The notes beneath the pieces were generated by a model, which made no database searches, was not told where the DNA came from, and saw only the letters and a program-made list of their open reading frames with translations. DNA of 45,760 nucleotides from JALZDI01 sp965653225 (GTDB lineage: Bacteria; Actinomycetota; Actinomycetes; Propionibacteriales; Nocardioidaceae), in contig CBFGZI010000014.1 of assembly GCA_965653225.1 (NCBI GenBank), positions 1 through 45,760 of the forward strand, read 5' to 3'. Both the position numbers and the translations under genes were made by a program. Position 1 is the stretch's first letter. Every line of letters starts with the position of its first letter. Shown here in pieces: positions 26,957-34,033 of the stretch.

Positions 26957-27657
26957 TGCCAGAAGCTTCGACCGCTCCCCAGTGGAACGTCCCTACTCTG
27001 GGTCGGGTCGCCGCCCCGCTGCGCGAGCAGGCGTGCGAGGCGCTGCGCCAGGCGATCATCGGCCTGGATCTGCCGCCGGGCCACCGACTCGTCGAGCGCG
27101 AGCTCATCGAACGCCTGGGCGTGTCCCGCACCACGGTCCGGGAAGCCCTGCGCGAGCTGGAGTCCGAGGGCCTCGTCACCGTCATCCCCCAGCGCGGTGC
27201 CGTGGTCGCCACCCTGTCCGCACGCGAGGCGGCCGACCTGTACGAGGCCCGGGTGGCGATCGAGGCGCTGGTCGTGCGCCGGTTCGTCGAGCGCGCTCCG
27301 GACCCCGCGGTGGCCGAGCTGCGTGCGACGATCGACGAGTTCGCCTCCCTCACCGAGCGCGGCGGCGACATCCGTCAGATGCTGGCGGCGAAGGACCGCT
27401 TCTACGACGTACTGGTTCAGGGAGCCGGCAGCCCGCCGCTGCAGCAGCTGCTGGCCAGCCTGCAGGCACGGGTTCGTCAGCTGCGCGCCACGTCGCTGTC
27501 GCAGGAAGGACGACCCAAGCGTGCCGCCGAGGAGCTGGCAGACCTGGTCGATGCCATCGCCGCGCGCGACGCGGCCGCGGCCGAGCGGCTGTGCTCGGTG
27601 CACGTGCGCGCCGCGGCGAGCACCGGCATGGACGCGCTGCGCAGCGCCGACTCCTGA
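26956..27657 (+). CDS. GntR family regulator (FadR/FCD type)
   Basis: 233 aa from the GTG at 26956. The N-terminal winged helix has HRLVERELIERLGVSRTTVR then EALRELESEGLV. The C-terminal all-helical FCD domain (about residues 85-225) carries metal or ligand positions such as D in YEARVAIE..., H near the end (CSVHVRAA) and R/E in between. It probably represses the cluster at 22596-28521 through the GTATGAcgATCATAC-type sites and releases on binding a pathway acid. Confidence 0.9.
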   Translation: MPEASTAPQWNVPTLGRVAAPLREQACEALRQAIIGLDLPPGHRLVERELIERLGVSRTTVREALRELESEGLVTVIPQRGAVVATLSAREAADLYEARVAIEALVVRRFVERAPDPAVAELRATIDEFASLTERGGDIRQMLAAKDRFYDVLVQGAGSPPLQQLLASLQARVRQLRATSLSQEGRPKRAAEELADLVDAIAARDAAAAERLCSVHVRAAASTGMDALRSADS

Positions 27658-27735
27658 CGTTCCGCCGCGTCCTCCTGTCCCGGCGTCTTCGCCCGGGCCT
27701 CGCGCACACCCGCACACCGAACGAAGGGTCCCATC

Positions 27736-28521
27736 ATGACCACGTCCACCGGAGAGCTGACCGCACGCCAGGCGGAGGTGAAGGAGAGGTTCGTCAGGGT
27801 GCGCGGAACGTGGGGTGCGTCCTGGGACGCCATGCTCCGTCTCGACCCGGAGTTCGTCGATGCGTACCTGGAGTTCTCCGCGGTCCCGGTTCACAAGCAG
27901 CACCTGGACCCGGTGGTTCGCGAGTTCATCTACATCGCCGCTGACTCTGCGGCCACTCACATGTTCACCCCGGGCACCCGCGCCCACATGCGCGCAGCGC
28001 TTGAGCTCGGCGCGACCGAGCAGCAGCTGATGGAGGTGCTCGAGCTCACCAGCACCCTCGGTATTCACGCCGCCAACATCGGTGTCCCGCTGCTCCTGGA
28101 GGTCATGGAGGAACAGGGGCTGCGCTCCGGTGCCCCGCCGCTCGACGAGCGGCGTGAGCGGCTGAAGGAGCAGTTCACCCAGACGAGGGGGTACTGGCAC
28201 TCGTTCTGGGACGGCCTGCTCGAGCTGGACCCGGAGCTGTTCGCGGCCTACACCGAGTTCTCCGCCGTCCCTTGGCGCACCGGTGTGCTGGAGCCGTGGG
28301 TGAAGGAGCTGGTGTACTGCGCCTTCGACGCGGCCGCCACCCACCTGTACGTGCCGGGCCTGAAGGTGCACATGCAGAACGCCCTCCGGCTGGGCGCCAC
28401 CCCCGAGCAGGTCATGGAGGTGCTGGAGGTCGTCAGCGTCATAGGAATCCACGCGGCCATGGAAGCGGCCCCGGTGCTGCTGGAGGAGGTCGCTGAGGCC
28501 GCCGGACGCGACCAGAGCTGA
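27736..28521 (+). CDS. Tandem-duplicated carboxymuconolactone decarboxylase-like protein
   Basis: 261 aa made of two homologous CMD units, about residues 10-130 and 135-255. The same phrases recur: LDPEFVDAYLEFSAVP / LDPELFAAYTEFSAVP, AATHMFTPG / AATHLYVPG, and LGATEQQLMEVLE / LGATPEQVMEVLE. Each unit keeps a central His. Known fused CMD proteins exist, but here both halves look equally conserved. It lies 78 bases after the GntR gene with a GAAGGG ribosome site, so it is probably the last gene of the cluster. Confidence 0.85.
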   Translation: MTTSTGELTARQAEVKERFVRVRGTWGASWDAMLRLDPEFVDAYLEFSAVPVHKQHLDPVVREFIYIAADSAATHMFTPGTRAHMRAALELGATEQQLMEVLELTSTLGIHAANIGVPLLLEVMEEQGLRSGAPPLDERRERLKEQFTQTRGYWHSFWDGLLELDPELFAAYTEFSAVPWRTGVLEPWVKELVYCAFDAAATHLYVPGLKVHMQNALRLGATPEQVMEVLEVVSVIGIHAAMEAAPVLLEEVAEAAGRDQS

Positions 28522-28527
28522 TCCAAG

Positions 28528-29295
28528 TCAGAACACTTCGTCGGGGAGCTGGGTGAAGCCGATGCGGCGCATCTCGGCCTCCGTGAGGGGGTCGTCCGGC
28601 TCCACGCCGGCCATCTCCAGGAACGCGTAGAGCTGGCGTAGGTGCTGCGCTGCGTGCAGCCGGGTGCGCTCGAGCACCTGGTTGAGCGTGCGGGGTCCCA
28701 CGTCTGCGTCGATGGTGCGCGCGAACGCGTCCTCATCGATGTGCGAGTACCACGAGTCGAACTTCGCCCGGACAGTCTCGCCGTAGCGCAGCAGACGGGC
28801 ACGCCCGGTGGTGTAGGGCACGTCGACCTGCTTGAGCCAAAGCTCGGCCGGGAAGATCCCGAGCACGTCCGCGTCCACACTCACCTCGACCACGTGGAAC
28901 AGGTGCCGGACCAGCTCGCGGAGCGGACGGGGTCGATGCTCGTAGGTCATCTCCCACCTGTCCTCCGGTACCTGACCGGCCGCCCGGATCGCCGCGTCCA
29001 GAACCAGGCTGACCGTACGCACGAGCTCGGCGGGCGCGACCGGCTCCTCCTCCAGCTGCATCCCGAGGAGCTCGGCCAGCCGGGTCGGGTTCCAGCCGCT
29101 CATGGACTGGTCGCCCAGGATGGCCGCCGGCACACTCTTGATTCCGCGCGAAACCAGCTCGTCCATCGCGGACGGGTCGGCCACTACGTTGAAGTCGTCG
29201 AACTCGACGCCACGACGTGAAAGCAGAGCTTTCATCATCGCGCAGCTGCTTCAACCGGGTTTCGTGAAGACCCGAAGCCGCTCCTGCGTGGACAT
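28528..29295 (-). CDS. Candidate selenoprotein: glutaredoxin-DinB fusion with UGA at the first CxxC position
   Basis: From the ATG at 29295 (GGAG seven bases upstream) the frame reads MSTQERLRVFTKPG, then TGA (29251-29253), then SSCAMMKALLSRRG. Glutaredoxins have Cys at that exact place, so the TGA would be selenocysteine 15 in a U-S-S-C redox motif. The frame then stays open to 28528 (255 aa). Residues 1-80 are a glutaredoxin fold (VPAAILGD is the cis-Pro segment). Residues 90-235 are a DinB-like four-helix domain with His in LVRHLFH and HAAQHL, as in mycothiol transferases. A 14-bp hairpin follows the TGA as a SECIS element would. The alternatives are a nonsense mutation, or a start at the ATG at 29238 that loses the active site. 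No sel genes lie in the window. Confidence 0.7.
29211..29242 (-). promoter_or_regulatory. Putative bacterial SECIS hairpin
   Basis: Counting mRNA bases after the UGA, 9-15 pair with 34-40 and 17-23 with 27-33, leaving one bulged A at 16 and the loop UCU (24-26). That is 14 consecutive pairs (two G-U) around a single bulge. In the E. coli fdhF SECIS the bulge is at base 17 and the loop bases that bind SelB lie around 22-25, so the geometry is very close. The pairing was worked out by hand. Confidence 0.6.
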
Positions 29296-29493
29296 CTGTG
29301 ACTCCGATCGGTTCGGCCGAGGTCTCAGCACCGGCCGGCCGCGGCCGCTGGTGAGGCCTCCAGGCGCCGACCATATTGCAGGGGCCAGACCCTGACAACG
29401 GTCGCGCCAATGCGGTCGCCGACGCCTGGGTGCACAGCAGGACTTCTTGTCGCAAGACTGTTGGGTACCAGAGCAACCGGAAGACCAGACCTC

Positions 29494-29733
29494 ATGACCG
29501 ACGAAATCGTCAGCGCGACGACCACGATCATGGCATCGACCGAAACCGTGTTCGCGGTGCTCGCCGACACGTCTAGGCATGCCGCCATTCATGGCACCGG
29601 TCGGGTTCGCGACTCCGTTGACAGGCAACGGCTGACCGGTCCAGGTCAGATCTTCCGGGTGGCCATGTACCACGAGAACCCTCCGGACGGCAGCTACGAG
29701 ATGGCCAACCAGGTCCTCCTTTTCGATGGGCGA
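29494..29733 (+). pseudogene. Truncated SRPBCC (polyketide cyclase-like) gene
   Basis: From an ATG at 29494 the frame reads MTDEIVSATTTIMASTETVF, AVLADTSRHAAIHGTG and DGSYEMANQVLLFDG, a standard SRPBCC start. After about residue 80 it turns into Arg-rich non-coding sequence. The C-terminal half, including the long helix that closes the pocket, is missing. The 275 bases from 29734 to the MerR gene hold nothing I can recognise. Confidence 0.65.
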
Positions 29734-30008
29734 CCTAGCACCGGCCGTCCTCTGCGGCGGCGACGACGCGTCGAGGCTCGACGCGGTCGGCAACACGACG
29801 AAGCATGTCGGCCGTGCCGGCACGCAGCCGTCGCATCCCGCCCGGACCGGGGTCGGCGGGAGGGGATGGGGGACGTACGACGGGTGCGTTGGGGAGAGCG
29901 GACTCGTTCAGTTCCTTGGTGAGGTGCACGGCGAGGTGACCCTCGATGGGAGAGAGCATGACAGTTCCTGTTCGAAGACTGGTGAGTGCGACAAGCGGAT
30001 GCGGCGTA

Positions 30009-30419
30009 CTAGGCAGGCAGCTCAGAGCTTTCCTGCAGCGCGGGGGACTCCGCGGCCGCGTAGTGCTGGATCTTGTCGTCCAGCACCTCGATGGCCGCCT
30101 GCAGCTGCTGTACGCGTTGCATGAGGTCCGAGCGCCGAGCGCGCAGGAACTCGACGCGAGTGGTCGTGTCCGAGGCCTCGCGTAGCAGTCGGGTGAACCG
30201 TTGCAGGTCCGCGATGCCAAGCCCCGCCTCGCGCAGGCAGGTCACGACACCGACCCAGGCGATGTCGCCGGCCGAGTACTGCCGTTGGCCGTTGCTCGCC
30301 CTGCGGATGGGTCCGATCAGGGACTCCCGCTCGTAGTAGCGAAGCGTGTCCGGCGAGAGGCCCGATGCCGCCGCGGCCTGCCCGATGCCCATCGTCTCGG
30401 TGCTCTGAGTGCTGCGCAT
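30009..30419 (-). CDS. MerR family regulator
   Basis: 136 aa from the ATG at 30419. The N-terminal HTH (TMGIGQAAAASGLSPDTLRY, YERESLIGPIRR) is followed by the second helix pair and a coiled-coil (residues about 80-115: RVEFLRARRSDLMQRVQQLQ). There are no metal-binding Cys, so the effector is probably an organic compound or unknown. The promoter is a textbook MerR type with a perfect palindrome in a 19-bp spacer. The -10 leads directly to the ATG, so the mRNA seems leaderless. No intact target gene lies divergently. Confidence 0.9.
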   Translation of the reverse strand: MRSTQSTETMGIGQAAAASGLSPDTLRYYERESLIGPIRRASNGQRQYSAGDIAWVGVVTCLREAGLGIADLQRFTRLLREASDTTTRVEFLRARRSDLMQRVQQLQAAIEVLDDKIQHYAAAESPALQESSELPA

Positions 30420-30426
30420 GTACATG

Positions 30427-30457
30427 ACTATGAGACCTGGAGCGCGCTCCAGGTCAA
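30427..30457 (-). promoter_or_regulatory. MerR-type promoter with 20-bp perfect palindrome
   Basis: On the minus strand TTGACC (30457-30452) and CATAGT (30432-30427) are 19 bp apart. The perfect palindrome ACCTGGAGCGCGCTCCAGGT (30435-30454) fills the spacer. Transcription would start near 30420, at the ATG. Confidence 0.8.
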
Positions 30458-30510
30458 GCATTATTCGCCGCGACATCGGCAGAGCTTGCGCAGGGCGGCG
30501 AACAGCGCCA

Positions 30511-30709
30511 CAGCCGTCCTTGCTGGTTCACCGCACCGACCGCGACTACACCTGGGTAGGCGGCTGGATACTGCGACAGGCGGTCGGTCGTGGTGTTGAC
30601 CGCCGAGGCCACGATGACCGTGCCGGAGGACAGGGCGCGCTGCACCGCGACGCCCAGGTCGTAGTCATCCACCATTTCCAGCGACATGCTGATGATGTCG
30701 GCACCTGCT
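30511..30709 (-). pseudogene. Fragment of a subtilisin-like (S8) protease
   Basis: The minus strand reads PAGADIISMSLEMVDDYDLG, VAVQRALSSGTVIVASAVN and YPAAYPGVVAVGAVNQQGRL. This is the middle part of a subtilase around the oxyanion-hole Asn (usually AAGN, here ASAVN). A stop precedes it, no catalytic triad segments flank it, and it runs into the MerR promoter. It resembles mycosin-type proteases but is too short to place. Confidence 0.55.
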
Positions 30710-30870
30710 GGTCAGACCATCGGTTCCCGGGCAGACTGCCGTACGAGGGTCGTGGGCGTTCAGCTGGTTCGTGCTCATCCTTGCCGTCTCGAAGTTGGAA
30801 GACGCGCAGCCGGTCTCCGACGGCGGTCGGTAGGCCAGGGCCCGGAGGCGGATCTGAGGCAGGGGTGTCG

Positions 30871-31380
30871 ATGAGCGATGGCGCGTTAGTCCTGGTTTGG
30901 CTGCTGTCCTTCGGGGTGGTGCTGCTGGTTGGCGGGCTGGTCTGGCGCCGCCGGAGAAACCTCTCACGGGGGAGTAGCGGGACGCGGGCGACCGCCCAGG
31001 GGACGACGTGGTCGGCTCCCGGAGTCGGCGGGTTCTCTGCCATCGGTGCCGATGTGGGTGGGCCGGTCTTCGAAACCAGCGACTTCGAGGTCCGCTCCTG
31101 TCATCGCGAGATGCTCCACAAACCGCACTATTGGGGTGAGGCGGATATCGGGGACCGCCCCTACCGGTGTCCCGGTGTCGTGCGGCAGTTCTTCTACCGT
31201 GACTGGGAGAGGGAAGTCCGTCGCTTCCATCCGCCGGGCCCCGACCAGATTCAGGCCGCGCGGCGGATGCTGACCGCGCTGGACGCCTGGGAGGAGATGC
31301 CCGACACTGCCGGATCCCGGTGGGCGCTGAAGTTCCTCAACTGGCTGGCCGCCTACGAGACGCCGGCGCCCGACCAGTGA
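30871..31380 (+). CDS. Uncharacterised protein with N-terminal membrane anchor
   Basis: 169 aa from an ATG with AGGGG upstream. One TM segment (LVLVWLLSFGVVLLVGGLVW, residues 6-25) is followed by a basic stop-transfer (RRRRN), a Gly/Thr linker and a soluble domain of about 110 residues containing SCHREMLHKPHYWGEADIG and VRQFFYRDWEREVRRFHPPG. The His/Trp/Arg-rich soluble part does not match a family I know. Codon usage is like that of its neighbours. It is a stand-alone gene. Confidence 0.6.
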   Translation: MSDGALVLVWLLSFGVVLLVGGLVWRRRRNLSRGSSGTRATAQGTTWSAPGVGGFSAIGADVGGPVFETSDFEVRSCHREMLHKPHYWGEADIGDRPYRCPGVVRQFFYRDWEREVRRFHPPGPDQIQAARRMLTALDAWEEMPDTAGSRWALKFLNWLAAYETPAPDQ

Positions 31381-31401
31381 GCGAGGTAGATGCACACCGA
31401 C

Positions 31402-31965
31402 TCAGGTGTGTTCGGAGACCAGCACGGCGAGGGTGTCTGGCTCGAGCGCCTTGAACAGATGGGCGACGTCGCCGGGGTAGGCCACGTAGTCGCCGGGGTG
31501 TAGCTCGACCGGTTCCTCGGTCACCCCGACCAGCGCGCGACCGCTGCTGATCACCACGTGCTCGACCACCCCGGGCATGTGCGGTTCGGACTCTCTGGCG
31601 TCGCCGGGCTGGGCGGCGATCAGGTAGATGTCTCGCCGGGAGTTGGGCGGGCTGGCGGCGAGCAGGGTCGCCTTGTAGTCGGCGTGCTCGGAGAAGACGG
31701 TGGGCCCTTCGCCGGCGCGGATGATCTGGACCTTCGGCCGTGTGGGTTCGACCAGCTGGGCGAACGGCACGTTCAGTGCCGTGCTCAGTGCCCACAGGGT
31801 CTCGACGCTGGGGTTGCCGGTGGCCGACTCCAGCTGGGACAACGTCGACTTGGCGATGCCGGCACGCCGTGCGACCTCGGCCAACGAGAGTCCCGCCCGC
31901 CGGCGTTCCCGCTGCAGGGATGCGGCGATGACCTCCAGGGGTGCGCCGCGGCTGCCTTGCACCAT
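31402..31965 (-). CDS. XRE-family regulator with C-terminal cupin domain
   Basis: 187 aa from the ATG at 31965, supported by GGAG eight bases upstream; longer in-frame starts exist. The N-terminal HTH_3 (SLQRERRRAGLSLAEVARRA, GIAKSTLSQLE) is followed by a cupin (residues about 90-185: EHVVISSGRALVGV, LHPGDYVAYPGDVAHLF). This is the common PuuR/SutR-like layout. Two GTTCG-N6-CGAAC dyads separate it from the divergent azlCD, so it probably controls branched-chain amino acid export and itself. Confidence 0.9.
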   Translation of the reverse strand: MVQGSRGAPLEVIAASLQRERRRAGLSLAEVARRAGIAKSTLSQLESATGNPSVETLWALSTALNVPFAQLVEPTRPKVQIIRAGEGPTVFSEHADYKATLLAASPPNSRRDIYLIAAQPGDARESEPHMPGVVEHVVISSGRALVGVTEEPVELHPGDYVAYPGDVAHLFKALEPDTLAVLVSEHT

Positions 31966-31988
31966 GTGTTCGCTCCAGACTTCGCTTC

Positions 31989-32053
31989 GTTCGGCTTGAC
32001 GAACGCCCTGTCTCATGTTCAGCATAGAAGGTGATGCGTTCGACATGGCGAAC
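31989..32053. promoter_or_regulatory. Two XRE-cupin operators between the regulator and azlC
   Basis: GTTCGGCTTGACGAAC (31989-32004) and GTTCGACATGGCGAAC (32038-32053) share GTTCG-N6-CGAAC and lie 49 bp apart. The second covers the first codons of azlC, and the first lies just upstream of the regulator's ribosome site. Confidence 0.65.
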
Positions 32054-32756
32054 CCGAGTACGCGACAGGCTGGGCCTCGACTCCGACCTGGCCCGCGACA
32101 TCGCCCTGGTCTGCCTGGCCGACGGGGTGGTGGGCGTCGCGTTCGGGGCGATCACGGTGAGCGCCGGGCTCCCGATCTGGCTGCCGATGCTGCTGTCGGT
32201 GGTGGTGTTCGCCGGCGCGGCCCAGTTCCTGTTCGTAGGCATCGTCGCCTCCGGCGGGAGCCCGGTCGCCGCCGTCCTCGCCGGGCTGCTGGTGAACGCG
32301 CGGCACCTCCCGTTCGGGTTCGCCGTGGCCGACGTGCTCGGCCGCGGGTGGACGAGCAAGGCCGTCGGCAGCCACGTGATGATCGACGAGTCCGTCGCGT
32401 TCGTGATGGCGCAGGACAGCCCGACCCGTCGACGGACCGCCTACTGGACGTGCGGACTGGGCCTGTTCGCCTGCTGGAACCTCGGCGTCGTCGCGGGCGC
32501 GCTGGGCGGCACGGTCGTGAGCGACACCGACGCGCTGGGGCTGGACGCCGCCTTCCCGGCCGTACTGCTGGCGCTCATCCTGCCCTCGCTCCGGGACAGG
32601 GCGACCCGGCGAGCGGCGTTGACCGGTGCCGCGATCGCGGTGGTCACCTCACCGTTCCTGCAACCAGGACTGCCGGTGCTCCTGGCGCTCGCGGCGATGC
32701 TGCTCATGGGCCGTTCGACGTGGAGCCGGGGTGCCGAGGCCGAGGTGCCGTCGTGA
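32034..32756 (+). CDS. azlC: AzlC family branched-chain amino acid exporter subunit
   Basis: 240 aa with about six TM segments and the AzlC hallmarks DIALVCLADGVVGVAFGAI, FAGAAQFLFVGIV and LVNARHLPFGFA. Together with AzlD it exports branched-chain amino acids (BrnFE in Corynebacterium). The ATG at 32034 has only AGAAGG two bases away, so the start may be leaderless or read from the GTG at 32031. The stop overlaps azlD (GTGA). It is divergent from the XRE-cupin regulator. Confidence 0.9.
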   Translation: MRSTWRTRVRDRLGLDSDLARDIALVCLADGVVGVAFGAITVSAGLPIWLPMLLSVVVFAGAAQFLFVGIVASGGSPVAAVLAGLLVNARHLPFGFAVADVLGRGWTSKAVGSHVMIDESVAFVMAQDSPTRRRTAYWTCGLGLFACWNLGVVAGALGGTVVSDTDALGLDAAFPAVLLALILPSLRDRATRRAALTGAAIAVVTSPFLQPGLPVLLALAAMLLMGRSTWSRGAEAEVPS

Positions 32757-33076
32757 GCGCCCCGATGACGCTCGTCGCCGCGGTCGTCGTCCTGGGCGTG
32801 GGCACCTTCGCGTTCAGGTTCGCCGGGCCCCTGCTGCGTACGCGAGTCCGTGTGGGCCTGCGCGCCGAGAGGCTGCTGGCCGTCGCCTCGGTCGTCCTGC
32901 TCACGGCCCTGGTCGCCACCGCGGCACTCCTCGACGGCGAGACGTTCGCCGGCTTCGCCCGACCCGCGGGCGTGGCCGTGGGCGGCGCACTCGCCTGGCG
33001 AAAGGCGCCGTTCGTGGTGGTGGTGGTCGCGGCCGCCGCGACCGCGGCGACGCTGCGTCTGTTCGGCGTGCCCTAA
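32753..33076 (+). CDS. azlD: AzlD family branched-chain amino acid exporter subunit
   Basis: 107 aa, four hydrophobic segments, full AzlD length. It begins MTLVAAVVVLGVGTFAFRF (the usual T-F-x-x-R motif) after a GTG overlapping the azlC stop. It is the small partner of AzlC. The C-terminus ends in a hydrophobic helix followed by LFGVP. Confidence 0.88.
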   Translation: MSAPMTLVAAVVVLGVGTFAFRFAGPLLRTRVRVGLRAERLLAVASVVLLTALVATAALLDGETFAGFARPAGVAVGGALAWRKAPFVVVVVAAAATAATLRLFGVP

Positions 33077-33117
33077 CACGACGATCGTGCCCTCTAGGGG
33101 TTGGGCAGACTGGCGGT

Positions 33118-33615
33118 GTGACGTGCTTCGTCCTCGTGGGTGGGTGGCCGGGATCTGGGAAGACCACGCTCGCGCAGGCACTGGCCACCGAGATGCGGCT
33201 GTCGTACCTGTCGAAGGACGACACGAAAGTGGCGTTGATGGATGCTCTCGGAGCGCCTGAGACGGTGGAGGAGTCACGCCGGCTGGGAAGGGCGGCAGTG
33301 CACGCCGTGCTGACGGTTGCCCACGGCTGCCCGGGCGCGGTCATCGACAGCACCTGGTTCCCCTACAGCCGGCCTCTCGTTCAGGCGCTGCCAGGGCGCA
33401 AGGTCGAGGTCCGCTGCCTGGCCGACCCGTCTGTGTGTCGCGAGCGGTTCTGGCGTCGGCGGCGCGACGCGCGGCACCTGGATGACGCTCGCTCGCCCGA
33501 GGAGCTGTGGGGTCGTCCCGTGGACCCGTTGGGTGTCGGCCCGCTGTTGGAGGTCGACACCGAGCGGCTCCTTGACGTCAAGGCTCTAGCGGCCGCGGTC
33601 CGGGCAGCTTCCTAG
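33118..33615 (+). CDS. P-loop kinase-like ATPase (AAA_33 type)
   Basis: 165 aa from a GTG at 33118. Walker A GGWPGSGKTT is at residues 8-17, with a LID-like SKDDTK after it and STWFPYSRP as a likely substrate loop (position 82). Small proteins of this kind phosphorylate sugars, antibiotics or nucleosides, and the substrate is unknown. No ribosome site is seen, and CAGACT lies seven bases upstream, consistent with a leaderless message. Not obviously linked to azlCD. Confidence 0.75.
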   Translation: MTCFVLVGGWPGSGKTTLAQALATEMRLSYLSKDDTKVALMDALGAPETVEESRRLGRAAVHAVLTVAHGCPGAVIDSTWFPYSRPLVQALPGRKVEVRCLADPSVCRERFWRRRRDARHLDDARSPEELWGRPVDPLGVGPLLEVDTERLLDVKALAAAVRAAS

Positions 33616-33648
33616 ACGCCTCATCCGGGCAGTACTGGGACGAGGCCG

Positions 33649-33876
33649 TCAGAGCTTGTTGAGCTTGTTGAAGGGGCTGGTGATGCGGATGCGGGTGTCG
33701 CCGAAGTCCACAACCACCGCCGTAGCCCCCTCGACGGCGACTACTCGGCCCAGGCCGTACCGATCGTGCAGGACGCGCTCGTGCTCTGTGAACGTCTCGA
33801 TCGGCGGGGGCTGGGCCGGTGGGGGGAACGGGCTGGATGCGAGGTGACGACGGTATCCGGCGGTGCGCGGTTCCAT
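33649..33876 (-). CDS. Small conserved actinobacterial protein with Tudor-like fold
   Basis: 75 aa from the ATG at 33876. A Pro-rich N-terminus precedes HERVLHDRYGLGRVVAVEGA and TAVVVDFGDTRIRIT then PFNKLNKL. That pattern (turn-rich strands ending in K-L-x-K-L) is shared with the C-terminal Tudor-like domain of UvrD/PcrA helicases and CarD-like proteins and is seen as a stand-alone small protein in many actinomycetes. Binding to RNA polymerase or DNA is inferred only. Confidence 0.7.
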   Translation of the reverse strand: MEPRTAGYRRHLASSPFPPPAQPPPIETFTEHERVLHDRYGLGRVVAVEGATAVVVDFGDTRIRITSPFNKLNKL

Positions 33877-34033
33877 GGACCGAAGTATGCCCGCGTGAGG
33901 GAGCGCCAACCCACCGGTATGTCCTACCTGTGGACGGTCCTGTGGTACGACAGGTCAGGTCATAGCACGGACAGAGGATGCGACGCTTGACGCCCAGCCC
34001 AGGGGCGACTTGCGGCAAAATGGGGGGCGCGGC

